From Elusimicrobiales bacterium (GTDB taxonomy: Bacteria; Elusimicrobiota; Elusimicrobia; Elusimicrobiales; UBA9959): 64,000 bases of DNA. The DNA is taken from positions 462,583 to 526,582 of the forward strand of contig JAQTOU010000002.1 in the NCBI GenBank assembly GCA_028713125.1, in the 5' to 3' direction. Of the stretch, positions 41,832 through 50,133 are shown in pieces; within the stretch, counting starts at the first letter, position 1; the number at the start of each line of letters is the position of its first letter. The notes under the pieces were generated by a model. It ran no database searches. It was given only the letters and a program-made list of their open reading frames with translations, and had not been told where the DNA came from. The translations under genes were made by a program, and so were the position numbers.

Positions 41832-43306
41832 ACGAAACCGCCGCCTTGCAGCAAATTACCGGGCTCGCCCCGCTGGACTACGGCCTGCTTGGAGTCGCCG
41901 TCATAGCCTTCTTCTTAATAGCCTACTTCAAGGGCAGGGGGGAAAAAGACACGCAGGACTATTTCCTGGGCAACCGCAAGACCCCCGTCTGGGTGGGGAC
42001 GCTTTCTTTCGTCGCCACCGAGATAAGCGCGATGACCATAGTGGGCATCCCGCCGATAGGTTTCACCGAGAACCTCCAGTACCTGCAGTTCTTCATCGGC
42101 TCGGCGTCCGCCCGCATACTGATAGCCTTCTTCTTTATCCCCGCCTTCTATAAATTCAATTGTACTACCATCTACGAGTTCCTGAAGCACCGTTTCGGCG
42201 CTGAAACCCAGTACGCCGGCTCGGCTTTCTTTTTTGTCACGCGGCTCTTCGCTTCCGGCGTGAGGCTTTACGCCGCCTCGCTGGCCGTGTCCGTGATCAT
42301 GGGCTGGCAGCTTGGCTACACCCTGGCCTTTTTCACCCTGTTCAGCATCATGTTCATCGGTTTCGGCGGGATCAAGGCCGTTCTTTGGACGGGCGCCTTC
42401 GAAGCCGTGACTTTCTATATCGCGGGCGCGGCGGTGGCCGGCTACCTGATCCTGCACATCGACGGCGGGTTTTCCGGAGCGTGGCAATTGGCTCACGACG
42501 CCGGGAAGCTTTCCATCTTTAATCTCGGCTGGGGCGTTAAGGATCCCAACCTGCTTTGGGTCGCGGTGCTTAACGGGATCTTCGGCTCGATGGCGGCCTT
42601 CGGCACCGACCAGGAGCTGATGCAGCGCCTGCTGACGCTGGAGACGCGCAGGGAGAGCCAGAAAACCATCATAGCGACCATCTTTACCAGCTTCCCCGTC
42701 ACCGCTCTTTACCTGCTCATCGGCACGCTGCTCTTCGTCTTCTACAAACAGCACCCGGGGCTGCTGCTGCCCGACAACCCCGATAAAATACTGTCCCACT
42801 TCACCGTGCACGTGCTTCCTGCCGGGATCAAAGGGCTGGTGCTTATCGCCGTAATAATGGCCAGCATAGACTCGCCGCTGAACTCTCTCTCTTCTTCTTT
42901 CGTAACGGATATTTACCGGCCGCTGATCAAAAAAGACGGGGAGGAAAAGCATTATCTCCTGGTCTCGCGCATCAGCGTGGCCTGCTTCGGCCTCCTGCTC
43001 GCGGTCATCGCGTGGCTGTGCGCCGCCGGCTCCGGGCGCATGCTCTGGCTGGCCTTCAAGATAAACGGCGTCACCGCCGGCAGCCTGCTCGGCGTCTTCC
43101 TCCTAGGCCTGCTGACTAAACGGGTTGCTAACCGCGTGAACGTCTTCGCCATGATCTTCAGCGCCGCTCTCGCGGGGTTCACACTATATCTCTCCGAAAA
43201 AGGCATAGCCCCCATAGGCTGGAGCTGGGTCATAGTAATAGGCACGGTTTCTACGTTCACCCTGGGCTGGGTCTTGTCGCCGTTTGAGGCAAAACTAAAC
43301 AAATAG
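41828..43306 (+). CDS. Sodium/solute symporter (SSS family)
   Basis: The 492-residue protein has 13 or so membrane helices and SSS-family features: GNRKTPVWVGTLSFVATEISAMTIVGIPP, the FGGIKAVLWTGAFEAVTFYI block, GTDQELMQRLL and the DSPLNSLSSSFVTDIYRP sodium-site helix. Its place behind nagZ suggests uptake of a sugar or amino-sugar/muropeptide product. This is inference; SSS substrates cannot be read from sequence alone. A ghost copy of its last codons follows the stop. Confidence 0.88.
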   Translation: MNETAALQQITGLAPLDYGLLGVAVIAFFLIAYFKGRGEKDTQDYFLGNRKTPVWVGTLSFVATEISAMTIVGIPPIGFTENLQYLQFFIGSASARILIAFFFIPAFYKFNCTTIYEFLKHRFGAETQYAGSAFFFVTRLFASGVRLYAASLAVSVIMGWQLGYTLAFFTLFSIMFIGFGGIKAVLWTGAFEAVTFYIAGAAVAGYLILHIDGGFSGAWQLAHDAGKLSIFNLGWGVKDPNLLWVAVLNGIFGSMAAFGTDQELMQRLLTLETRRESQKTIIATIFTSFPVTALYLLIGTLLFVFYKQHPGLLLPDNPDKILSHFTVHVLPAGIKGLVLIAVIMASIDSPLNSLSSSFVTDIYRPLIKKDGEEKHYLLVSRISVACFGLLLAVIAWLCAAGSGRMLWLAFKINGVTAGSLLGVFLLGLLTKRVANRVNVFAMIFSAALAGFTLYLSEKGIAPIGWSWVIVIGTVSTFTLGWVLSPFEAKLNK

Positions 43307-43364
43307 CAGAAGTCGGCTGGGTTCTCTCTCCGTTGGAATCTAAACTAAACAAATAGCGAGGGTC
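43265..43364 (+). repeat. Tandem 50-bp duplication of the symporter 3' end (ghost gene end)
   Basis: Unit 1 (43265-43314) contains the last 13 codons plus stop of the symporter and 8 following bases. Unit 2 (43315-43364) repeats it with 38 of 50 identical. In frame, unit 2 encodes GWVLSPLESKLNK-stop against GWVLSPFEAKLNK-stop in the gene. Most differences fall in third codon positions or are conservative, the mark of two coding copies that diverged under selection. The next bases (GGCTGGGCGG) repeat the unit start and open composite repeat C. Confidence 0.75.
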
Positions 43365-43709
43365 GGCTGGGCGGCCTACCGTGGGGACGGGGTCATCAAA
43401 ACCGCGGTCTCGCACCCCGTGCTCGCCGCTGCCGCTCTCAGGCTCGGCGCTTACGCAAGCCTCGCCTTCCGAGGGGCTTTTGCTGACCCCATCCCCACGG
43501 TCTCCGCCCAGTTGCTCGATCCAGTAAAGAATTAGCCGACTCACAAAGCTGAGTGGAGGGGGAGACCGCGCGGGCCGGATAAGAAAAACCGTCGTTGAGC
43601 CCGCCGGTTGCATAGCCCGGCGGGCGAATACCGAGTGAGGCCACGGTGTGGCCGAACGTGTTTTTCGTTCCGGCCCGTGCGGTAGGCCCCCGACTTAACT
43701 TCTCGCGGT
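43365..43709 (+). repeat. Composite inverted-arm structured repeat, copy C
   Basis: The left end GGCTGGGCGGCC is at 43365; the right end CCCCGACTTAACTTCTCGCGGT finishes at 43709. Arm C1 (43370-43508) pairs 43378-43395 with 43484-43501 (17 of 18, the exception being G-U on the minus strand). Arm C2 (43558-43691) pairs 43565-43578 with 43670-43683 and holds GCCCGCCGG/CCGGCGGGC (43599-43625) and GGCCAC/GTGGCC (43639-43653). The spacer is 49 bp (43509-43557). The interior of C1 matches that of B2 and the interior of C2 matches that of B1. It fills the 469-bp gap 43307-43775 with the duplication and a terminator. Confidence 0.87.
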
Positions 43710-43727
43710 TCTTTCCCTGTATAAAAT

Positions 43728-43758
43728 AAAAACCCCGCGGTTTGGACGCGGGGTTTTT
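43728..43758. terminator. Bidirectional intrinsic terminator
   Basis: A 12-bp perfect stem AAAAACCCCGCG/CGCGGGGTTTTT with loop GTTTGGA follows composite repeat C and faces the end of the minus-strand YtxH gene. Confidence 0.92.
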
Positions 43759-43775
43759 GCCTGGCGCAACAACGA

Positions 43776-43997
43776 TTAGTTGGTGTGCTTGAGCAGCTGG
43801 TCTTTGCGGTGCTTTATCTCGTCTTCCAGCTTCTCGAATTTTTCCTTGGCTTTTTCCTTGGTCTCGTCCATCCAGTCGCCAAGCTCCGCGCGGGTGGCTT
43901 TACCCGATTTGGGGGCGAACAGGATCCCGAGGGCCGCGCCGATGAGGCCGCCGACCACGAACGCGCCGATTATTTCTCCGCCTTTGTTATCAGACAT
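43776..43997 (-). CDS. YtxH-domain small membrane protein
   Basis: The 73-residue protein has one glycine-rich helix (IIGAFVVGGLIGAALGILFAPKSG) directly followed by KATRAELGDWMDETKEKAKEKFEKLEDEI, the amphipathic charged helix of YtxH/DUF883-like stress proteins. These often respond to general or envelope stress; the molecular role is unknown. A ribosome site (GGAGGACACC) precedes the ATG. Confidence 0.85.
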   Translation of the reverse strand: MSDNKGGEIIGAFVVGGLIGAALGILFAPKSGKATRAELGDWMDETKEKAKEKFEKLEDEIKHRKDQLLKHTN

Positions 43998-44079
43998 GGT
44001 GTCCTCCAGCTAAATTTAGTTGAACCTTATACCTAATCTTATACATTGCCGTGCCCTTTGTCAAATCCAATTAAAGCAC

Positions 44080-44085
44080 TATAAT
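44080..44085 (+). promoter_or_regulatory. -10 box, probably leaderless start of the 44094 gene
   Basis: TATAAT ends eight bases before the ATG at 44094. The interval ATTCCGTA holds no ribosome site, so the transcript probably starts at or next to the start codon. Confidence 0.5.
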
Positions 44086-44093
44086 ATTCCGTA

Positions 44094-45368
44094 ATGAAGA
44101 CGGGACTTTTATTCCTCGCGCTTTTGGTCCTGCCGGTTTTTGCCGGGGCCTACCCGTATGACGCGCGGCTGAGCGCAAAATTGAAGAAAGAGTTCGAGCT
44201 CCAGCTCCGCGCCGTCCCCGCGGGCAGGGAGCTTTACGCCAGGCTTGAAAAATCAAAGGGTTATAAGACCCTCCGCGTGCTCGTCCGGCGGGACGCTTCG
44301 CCCTGCTTCGCCTGGTTCGACCCGGAAAAGAACGCCGTCTACTTTAACTCCCGGTTCATCCTTAAACTATTCGAGGCCAAAGGGTTCAAGGACTCCAAGG
44401 TGGTGGAGGTTCTGTGGGGGAATAAAGAGGTGCGCGCGGAGCTGGTCAAGTACTCAAATCCTATCTACCTGCACGAGCTGGTTCACGCCGCGCAGTGCTA
44501 CCTCTACCCTGAATACCGGCAGGACGCCGGGGCCAACCCGCTCGAATTCGAATATGAAGCCTACCTTACCGAAGATATCTACGTCCACGAGCGGATGAAG
44601 GCGGACCCGGCCCTGCTGAAGAGCTTCATCCGCGGCGCTTACACCGACCTCTATACGGACAATATTTTCGGCAGCTACTTCACCCTGTCTCTGGATATGG
44701 GCCGCTACAAAGAGAAGATCCGCAAATATTACGAAGAGCAGCTGGGCGGCTATCTCAGCCTGGAGAAGGCCGAGACCCTGCAGAAGAACCGGGAGGCCGA
44801 CTCGAAAATATTCGCCTACGCATCCGGGAACGTAGGTGATTACGCGCGGAACGGGGTCTCGCTGGCAAGGCTGCAGAAGGAAAAGGCCGAGTACGCCAGA
44901 TTCCTGGAGGATTTTTACAGGACCCGCTGGCCCGCCTTCAGCGCGGACGCGCTGCTTTTCGTGGGCACGATAGCCCTGGAGGGGAAAAATTATCCGCTGG
45001 CGCTGGACTGCCTGGCCGTGGCCGACGTGAACTCCGGCAGTTACGGGCTCGACCCGGAAGTGCTTAATTCTCTTAAAACGAAGGGCGCCCTGGCCATACT
45101 CGAGGCGGCTTCCTTCCTGCGCGACAATTCCAAAAAGATGGATATAGAAGTTCTGAGCCAGCATTTGAAATCGCTCGAGAAAGCCTGCGCCGCCACGGGG
45201 CGGCCTTTCCCGGAGGATCTGCAGGAACTGAAGGATTCTGCCTATCCCAGGGCCATGGCCTACTACGACAAAAAACATTCCGCCGAAACGGATCCGGCAA
45301 AAAAGGACTACTACAAGGAAAACCTGGACTACTTCGCCGCCGCCGCGAAGGCGCCCCCCGGCCAGTAG
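44094..45368 (+). CDS. Secreted HExxH zincin-like protein with helical C-terminal half
   Basis: The 424-residue product has a signal peptide (LLFLALLVLPVFAGA). Residues about 60-170 contain AVYFNSRFI and HELVHAAQCYL (HExxH at about residues 126-130). EFEYEAYLTE follows, where a Glu about 25 residues on could be the third ligand, as in gluzincins. The C-terminal half is helical and TPR-like. A periplasmic peptidase is plausible, unproven. It is unrelated by eye to the other HExxH protein at 26.7 kb except for the motif. An intrinsic terminator overlaps the stop codon. Confidence 0.7.
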   Translation: MKTGLLFLALLVLPVFAGAYPYDARLSAKLKKEFELQLRAVPAGRELYARLEKSKGYKTLRVLVRRDASPCFAWFDPEKNAVYFNSRFILKLFEAKGFKDSKVVEVLWGNKEVRAELVKYSNPIYLHELVHAAQCYLYPEYRQDAGANPLEFEYEAYLTEDIYVHERMKADPALLKSFIRGAYTDLYTDNIFGSYFTLSLDMGRYKEKIRKYYEEQLGGYLSLEKAETLQKNREADSKIFAYASGNVGDYARNGVSLARLQKEKAEYARFLEDFYRTRWPAFSADALLFVGTIALEGKNYPLALDCLAVADVNSGSYGLDPEVLNSLKTKGALAILEAASFLRDNSKKMDIEVLSQHLKSLEKACAATGRPFPEDLQELKDSAYPRAMAYYDKKHSAETDPAKKDYYKENLDYFAAAAKAPPGQ

Positions 45369-45385
45369 CCGGGGTTCCCTTTTTT
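45356..45385 (+). terminator. Intrinsic terminator overlapping the stop codon
   Basis: CCCCGGC (45356-45362) pairs with GCCGGGG (45368-45374) around the TAG, then TTCCCTTTTTT follows. It isolates the BMC locus from the upstream gene. Confidence 0.8.
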
Positions 45386-45456
45386 GCTTGAATTAGTATG
45401 TTTAATTGAGTAGATTATCACTAGAGGCAAAGCCCTAATATTAAAGCGGAGGAACA

Positions 45457-46686
45457 ATGATCGACATCACAAAGAATATCGCCACCGCCCCCAGGCGCAC
45501 TAAAGCTTCCGTAATCCGCGAACTCCTGAAGATAACCAACAAGCCGGGAGTCATCTCATTCGCGGGCGGCCTGCCCGACCCCCAGCATTTCCCCTACGAT
45601 TTCGTCGCCAACTCCGTGAAGGAGATCATGGCAAAGCAGGGCAGGGTGGCCCTGCAGTACGGGCCCACCGACGGGCTGCCCGAACTGAAAGAGGAATTCA
45701 TAAAGTTCCTGCAGAAGCACGAAGGCATAACCGCCAAGCCGGAGAACCTTATCGTTACCACCGCCTCCCAGCAGGCGCTCGACATGGTAGGCCGCCTGTT
45801 CATAGACGCCTCCGACCCCGTGATCGTGGAAAAGCCCAGCTACATGGGCGGTCTCCAGGTCTTTAAATCCTACGGCTGCGAATTCGTGGGCGTGAAGCTG
45901 GAGGACGACGGGATAAGCACCGAGGAGCTCGAAGAGAAGCTGCTCTGGCTCAGGGCCCAGGACGAGCACTATAAGTTCCTCTACCTGGTCCCGGATTTCC
46001 AGAACCCCAGCGGCGTGACGCTTTCCCAGGAAAAGCGCAAGAAGGTCATCGAGCTTTCCGAAAAATACAATGTGGCAGTGATAGAGGATTCTCCCTACCG
46101 CCAGATACGCTTCGAGGGCAAGGCCCCGGAGATGCTCTACCGCCTGGACCAGAACAGCCGCAAGACCGACAATATCATCTCGCTGTTCACTTTCTCAAAG
46201 ACCTTCGCCCCGGGCCTGCGCCTCGGCATCATCCTCGCGCACCCGCAGATCATCAAGAAGATGGAGATCCTCAAGCAGTCGCTCGACCTCTGCACCTCCA
46301 GCCTCAACCAGCTGATCGCGGCGGACTTCCTCCGCTCCGGTTTCTTCGAGAAGCACATCGAGGTCATCAAGAAGACCTACAAGCTGAAGAAAGACACCAT
46401 GGTGGCCGCGCTGGAAAAATATATGCCGGAGGGCGTTACCTGGACGAAGCCGGAGGGCGGTCTCTTCCTGTGGGTGCGCCTGCCCGAGAGCATGAGCGCC
46501 GACGAGATGTTCGCGGACGCCCTGAAAGAGAACGTGGCCTACGTGATAGGGTCCGCTTTCCACAGCGACGGCTCGGGCAAGAACACTATGCGCCTGAATT
46601 TTTCCTATCCCACCCCGGAAGATATCGACGAGGGGATAAAGCGCCTCGCCACGGCCGTCAAAAAGCGCATGGTCGCGGCCAAGTAG
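45457..46686 (+). CDS. PLP-dependent class I aminotransferase (LysN/2-aminoadipate type)
   Basis: The 409-residue fold-type I enzyme shows VISFAGGLPDP, LQYGPTDGLPELKEE, TTASQQALDMVGR, the PDFQNPSGVTLS block and the PLP lysine in FTFSKTFAPGLRLG (near residue 248). This subgroup resembles the catalytic part of MocR proteins and LysN-type 2-oxoacid aminotransferases. A clear ribosome site (GGAGGAAC) precedes the ATG. The BMC pduS-like gene begins 16 bases after its stop, so it is probably the first gene of that operon. It has no encapsulation helix. Its substrate cannot be told from sequence. Confidence 0.85.
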   Translation: MIDITKNIATAPRRTKASVIRELLKITNKPGVISFAGGLPDPQHFPYDFVANSVKEIMAKQGRVALQYGPTDGLPELKEEFIKFLQKHEGITAKPENLIVTTASQQALDMVGRLFIDASDPVIVEKPSYMGGLQVFKSYGCEFVGVKLEDDGISTEELEEKLLWLRAQDEHYKFLYLVPDFQNPSGVTLSQEKRKKVIELSEKYNVAVIEDSPYRQIRFEGKAPEMLYRLDQNSRKTDNIISLFTFSKTFAPGLRLGIILAHPQIIKKMEILKQSLDLCTSSLNQLIAADFLRSGFFEKHIEVIKKTYKLKKDTMVAALEKYMPEGVTWTKPEGGLFLWVRLPESMSADEMFADALKENVAYVIGSAFHSDGSGKNTMRLNFSYPTPEDIDEGIKRLATAVKKRMVAAK

Positions 46687-46702
46687 TTTTTTCAAGTAAC
46701 TG

Positions 46703-48046
46703 ATGTCCGACTTCTCAGCCGAATTCAGCCGAAACCTGCGCAGCGCCGGAGTGGTAGGAGCCGGCGGCGCGGGTTTTCCTTCCTATGTGAAAGCGCAGGG
46801 GCGGGCCGAGTACGCTCTGGTGAACGCGGCCGAATGCGAACCTCTCCTTAAAAAGGACCAGAAGATACTTGAATACTTCCCCGGGAAGGTTTTCGACGGG
46901 CTCGAGTTGCTTATGCGCGCCGTGGGCGCGAAAAAAGGGATAGTCGGCATAAAGAAAAAGCACGAGAGGCTCATCCCGCGCCTCGAGGAAATAGCGAAGG
47001 GCAGGAAAAACATCTCGGTCCTGAAGCTGGGCGATTATTATCCCGCCGGCGACGAACAGTGCCTGGTCCTCGAGGCTACTGGCCGCGTGGTCCCGCCCGG
47101 CGGCATCCCGCTGGACGTCGGCTGCGTGGTCTGCAATGTGGAGACCCTCTACAACGCGGCTTTTCCCGGCAGGCCCGTCACCGAAACTTTTATAACCGTG
47201 AACGGAGCGGTGAAAAAGCCGGCCACTTTCCGGGTTCCTGTCGGCATAACCTGGCGCGAGGCCGTAGAGCTCTGCGGCGGCTTCACGGTAAAGGACCCGG
47301 CCTATATCGACGGCGGGCCGATGATGGGCAAGGTCATGACGGATTTCGAAGCGCCGGTAGTCAAAGCCTCGGGCGGCATCGTGGTCCTCCCCAAAAACCA
47401 TCCCCTTATCGTTAAAAAATCGCAGAGCCGGCCCGTCTTCACCCGTGTGGGGCGTTCCACCTGCGACCAGTGCTCTTTCTGCACCGAGTTCTGCCCGCGC
47501 TACCTGCTCGGGCATAATGTGCAGCCGCACCGCGTGATGCGCACCATGCTTTTTTCCGGCGGGCCGGAACATAAACTGCACAGCCAGTACGGCCTGCTCT
47601 GCTGCGAATGCTCGCTTTGCAGTCTCTACTCCTGCCCCGAGGGCCTCAACCCCCGGGAAGCCTGCGTCTCGGCCAAGTCGGACCTCCGCGAGCTGAAAAT
47701 GGGCTTTAAGAATTCTACGCTGAACACCGGCCGCGCTCCTCAGGTCCATCCCGTGCGCGATTTCAGAAAGGTCCCGGTTTCTAAGCTTATCAAGCGCCTC
47801 GGTCTCGAGGACTACAATAAAGACGCTCCCTGGGCCGACATCTCTTATAAACCGGCCAAGGTTAAAATTTTAATGAGCCAGCATATCGGCGTTCCCTGCA
47901 GTCCCTCGGTCAAAGAGGGGCAGCGGGTCGAGAAAGGCGCGGTGGTGGGGGACGTCCCCGCCGATAAACTGGGCTGCCCGGTGCACGCGAGCATCTCCGG
48001 CGCCGTCGGAAAGGTCAATGAAAAATACGTGGAGATAATCGCTTAA
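46703..48046 (+). CDS. pduS: PduS-like RnfC-family flavin/iron-sulfur electron-transfer protein of the BMC
   Basis: The 447-residue protein opens with the RnfC/NuoF-type glycine-rich site (GVVGAGGAGFPSYVK; NAAECEPLLKKD) that binds NADH and FMN. A SLBB-type segment follows, then two ferredoxin clusters: CDQCSFCTEFCP near residues 254-265 and CCECSLCSLYSCPEG near 300-315. The C-terminus is a barrel-sandwich (RVEKGAVVGDVP). PduS of propanediol microcompartments reduces cobalamin and partners with shell protein PduT. No cobalamin enzyme is visible here, so it more likely re-oxidises NADH made by the aldehyde dehydrogenase. The pduT-like gene starts 8 bases downstream. Confidence 0.88.
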   Translation: MSDFSAEFSRNLRSAGVVGAGGAGFPSYVKAQGRAEYALVNAAECEPLLKKDQKILEYFPGKVFDGLELLMRAVGAKKGIVGIKKKHERLIPRLEEIAKGRKNISVLKLGDYYPAGDEQCLVLEATGRVVPPGGIPLDVGCVVCNVETLYNAAFPGRPVTETFITVNGAVKKPATFRVPVGITWREAVELCGGFTVKDPAYIDGGPMMGKVMTDFEAPVVKASGGIVVLPKNHPLIVKKSQSRPVFTRVGRSTCDQCSFCTEFCPRYLLGHNVQPHRVMRTMLFSGGPEHKLHSQYGLLCCECSLCSLYSCPEGLNPREACVSAKSDLRELKMGFKNSTLNTGRAPQVHPVRDFRKVPVSKLIKRLGLEDYNKDAPWADISYKPAKVKILMSQHIGVPCSPSVKEGQRVEKGAVVGDVPADKLGCPVHASISGAVGKVNEKYVEIIA

Positions 48047-48054
48047 GGGTTATT

Positions 48055-48603
48055 ATGTTAAACGCAATCGGCGGGGTTGAACTCTCGAGCGTGGCGAAGG
48101 GCCTGGAAGCGGCCGACGCCATGCTGAAAACTTCCAATATAAAGCTGCTTCTGTCGCGCTCGATCTGCCCCGGCAAGTATATCATCCTGCTGGCCGGAGA
48201 CGTGGGCGACGTGAACGCGGCCGTGGAAGCCGGAACCTCGAAGGCCGCGCACGCCCTCGTGGACAGCTTCGTTATCGCCAATATCCATCCCGACGTTTTT
48301 CCGGCCATAGCTGGAACCACCGTGGTCGAGGGCCTCGAGGCCCTCGGCATAATAGAGGCCTTCTCCGTTTCCGCCCTGGTAGAGGCCGCCGACGCCGCCG
48401 TAAAAGCCGCGCCCGTTAAACTCCTTGAGATCCGCCTCGCCATGGCGCTGGGCGGGAAAGCTTTCGTAACCCTGACCGGCTCCGTGGCCGCCGCCGAAAC
48501 CGCGGTGGCCGCCGGCGCCGCCGTGGTAGCCAAAAAAGGCCTGCTGGTGGAAAAAGTAGTCATCCCCCAGCCCAGGCAGGAGCTCCTCAGGGAGATAATT
48601 TAG
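48055..48603 (+). CDS. pduT: BMC-T shell protein, PduT-like with cluster-ligand cysteine
   Basis: The 182-residue protein has two BMC domains (AIGGVELSSVAKGLEAADAMLK and [21 protein letters not shown]). It aligns along its length with PduT, including SICPGKYIILLAGDV and SFVIANIHPDVFPAI. Cys38 sits in SICPGKY, the position whose three copies in the PduT trimer hold a [4Fe-4S] cluster at the pore. Standing next to pduS, it is the likely transshell electron conduit. Confidence 0.92.
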   Translation: MLNAIGGVELSSVAKGLEAADAMLKTSNIKLLLSRSICPGKYIILLAGDVGDVNAAVEAGTSKAAHALVDSFVIANIHPDVFPAIAGTTVVEGLEALGIIEAFSVSALVEAADAAVKAAPVKLLEIRLAMALGGKAFVTLTGSVAAAETAVAAGAAVVAKKGLLVEKVVIPQPRQELLREII

Positions 48604-48644
48604 GGCGCTTTGCCCGGATGGGCGATACTGAACCGCAAGATTTG

Positions 48645-48650
48645 TATAAT
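48645..48650 (+). promoter_or_regulatory. Internal -10 box ahead of tpiA
   Basis: A perfect TATAAT in an AT-rich patch lies 29 bases before the tpiA start codon and upstream of its AGGAGA ribosome site. No good -35 is seen. An internal promoter would let tpiA and downstream shell genes be expressed apart from the aminotransferase, pduS and pduT. Confidence 0.45.
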
Positions 48651-48678
48651 ATTTTATTGTTAACTAGGAGACCTAAAA

Positions 48679-49458
48679 ATGGCTTCGAACAAACGGACAC
48701 CCCTTATCGCAGGCAACTGGAAGATGCATCTCACCTCGAAAGAGGCCGCGGACCTCGCCGCCGCCATAAAGAAAGGGCTCGATCCCGATCTTAAACACGA
48801 GGTTCTCCTCGCTCCCGGTTTTACCTGCCTTCACGCCGTAAAAGCCGCGCTTGCCGGTTCTAAAGTTTTCCTCTCCTCGCAGGACGTGGCCTGGGAAGAA
48901 AAAGGCGCTTTCACCGGGGCCGTTTCCCCGTCGCAGATCATCGACGCCGGCTGCACTCACGCTATCATCGGCCATTCCGAGCGCCGCAAGATCTTCCTCG
49001 AGACGGACGAGGTCATAAACAAGAAAGTGAAAGCCGCTATAAAGGCCAATATCGTGCCCGTGCTCTGCATAGGCGAAACCCTCGAGGAGCGCGAGAGCCA
49101 GAGAACCTACCGCGTGCTAGAGACCCAGCTCAACGGAGCTTTCGCCGGCATCACCGCCGCCGAGGCCTCCAAAGTCGTCATCGCCTACGAGCCCGTCTGG
49201 GCCATCGGCACCGGCAAGACCGCCACTCCCGACCAGGCGCAGGACGCCCACGTTTTCGTGCGCAAACAGATGGAGCGCATTTACGGCCAGCCCTACGCCG
49301 AGGCCGTGCGCGTGCTTTACGGCGGTTCGGTGAAAGCCGATAACGTCGACGAACTTATGGCCCAGCCCGATATCGACGGCGCGCTGGTGGGCGGCGAGAG
49401 CCTTAAGGCCGACAAGTTCCTGCGCGTCATACATTTCCAGGCGGTGCTTAGCAGATAA
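48679..49458 (+). CDS. tpiA: Triosephosphate isomerase within the BMC locus
   Basis: The 259-residue enzyme has all TIM signatures: GNWKMH with the catalytic lysine, IIGHSERR with the catalytic histidine, AYEPVWAIGTGKTA with the catalytic glutamate and LYGGSVKADN. Length is close to normal and there is no encapsulation helix, so it may work outside the shell or be the housekeeping copy captured by the operon. Functionally it would convert the glyceraldehyde-3-phosphate released by DeoC to dihydroxyacetone phosphate. One base separates it from pduL. Confidence 0.95.
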   Translation: MASNKRTPLIAGNWKMHLTSKEAADLAAAIKKGLDPDLKHEVLLAPGFTCLHAVKAALAGSKVFLSSQDVAWEEKGAFTGAVSPSQIIDAGCTHAIIGHSERRKIFLETDEVINKKVKAAIKANIVPVLCIGETLEERESQRTYRVLETQLNGAFAGITAAEASKVVIAYEPVWAIGTGKTATPDQAQDAHVFVRKQMERIYGQPYAEAVRVLYGGSVKADNVDELMAQPDIDGALVGGESLKADKFLRVIHFQAVLSR

Positions 49459-49459
49459 A

Positions 49460-50092
49460 ATGGACGAGAAGCTGCTGAAAGAAATACTCGAGGACCTGAA
49501 GCTCCGGCAGGAGCGTTCGGCTCTGTCCGTCCCCGTGGGCATCTCCAACCGGCACGTCCACCTGACAAAAGAGGATTTCAAGACCCTGTTCGGAGCGGAA
49601 GCCGAAGACACCCAGCTCAAAGCTGTGAAGCAGCCCGGCCAGTACGCCTGCAATGAGCGGGTGACCGTGGAGGGGCCCAAGGGCGTCCTGAAGGACGTCC
49701 GGATGATAGGGCCGTACCGGAAATACAGCCAGGTGGAAGTTTCGCTGGGGGACGCGCGCAGGCTGGGCGTGGAGCCGCCGATCCGGGACTCCGGCAAGCT
49801 GGAGAATTCTCCTGGCATCAGGCTCTCGGGGCCGAAAGGTTCGGTCGCTATCAGGCAGGGCCTGATCCTGTCCAAGAGGCACATCCATTTCAACGTTAAG
49901 GAAGGCGCGGCGTACAAGGTCAGGGACGGCCAGGAAGTGCGCGTGCTCTGCGGCCGCGGCACGGAGCGCGAGACGATTTACGAAAGGGTGCTCTGCCGCG
50001 TTTCCGACGCTTACTCGCTGGAGCTGCACCTCGACGTGGAAGAAGCCAACGCCGCCGGGCTCAGGAACGGCGACGGGGCGTACATAGTCTGA
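49460..50092 (+). CDS. pduL: PduL-type phosphotransacylase with N-terminal encapsulation helix
   Basis: The 210-residue protein has the two PduL barrels with their zinc histidines: GISNRHVHLTKEDF (His32, His34) and LSKRHIHFNVKEG. Residues 1-17 (MDEKLLKEILEDLKLR) form an amphipathic helix of the kind that targets cargo into BMCs. It converts acetyl-CoA plus phosphate to acetyl-phosphate and recycles CoA inside the shell. The start is fixed by the one-base gap to tpiA. Confidence 0.95.
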   Translation: MDEKLLKEILEDLKLRQERSALSVPVGISNRHVHLTKEDFKTLFGAEAEDTQLKAVKQPGQYACNERVTVEGPKGVLKDVRMIGPYRKYSQVEVSLGDARRLGVEPPIRDSGKLENSPGIRLSGPKGSVAIRQGLILSKRHIHFNVKEGAAYKVRDGQEVRVLCGRGTERETIYERVLCRVSDAYSLELHLDVEEANAAGLRNGDGAYIV

Positions 50093-50133
50093 AATTTTCG
50101 GTAATTTGATCAGCAGTTCTACAGGAGGATACA

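Noticed and set aside
43365-43709. Composite repeats as insertion sequences with target duplications
   Set aside because: No transposase frame and no flanking direct duplication can be seen; the 50-bp duplication at copy C is coding-derived and older than a target-site duplication. A non-autonomous mobile element is still possible.
48679-49458. tpiA as a BMC-targeted isozyme with an encapsulation helix
   Set aside because: The protein starts directly with the TIM barrel strand (IAGNWKMH) and ends without extension, so no targeting peptide is visible.
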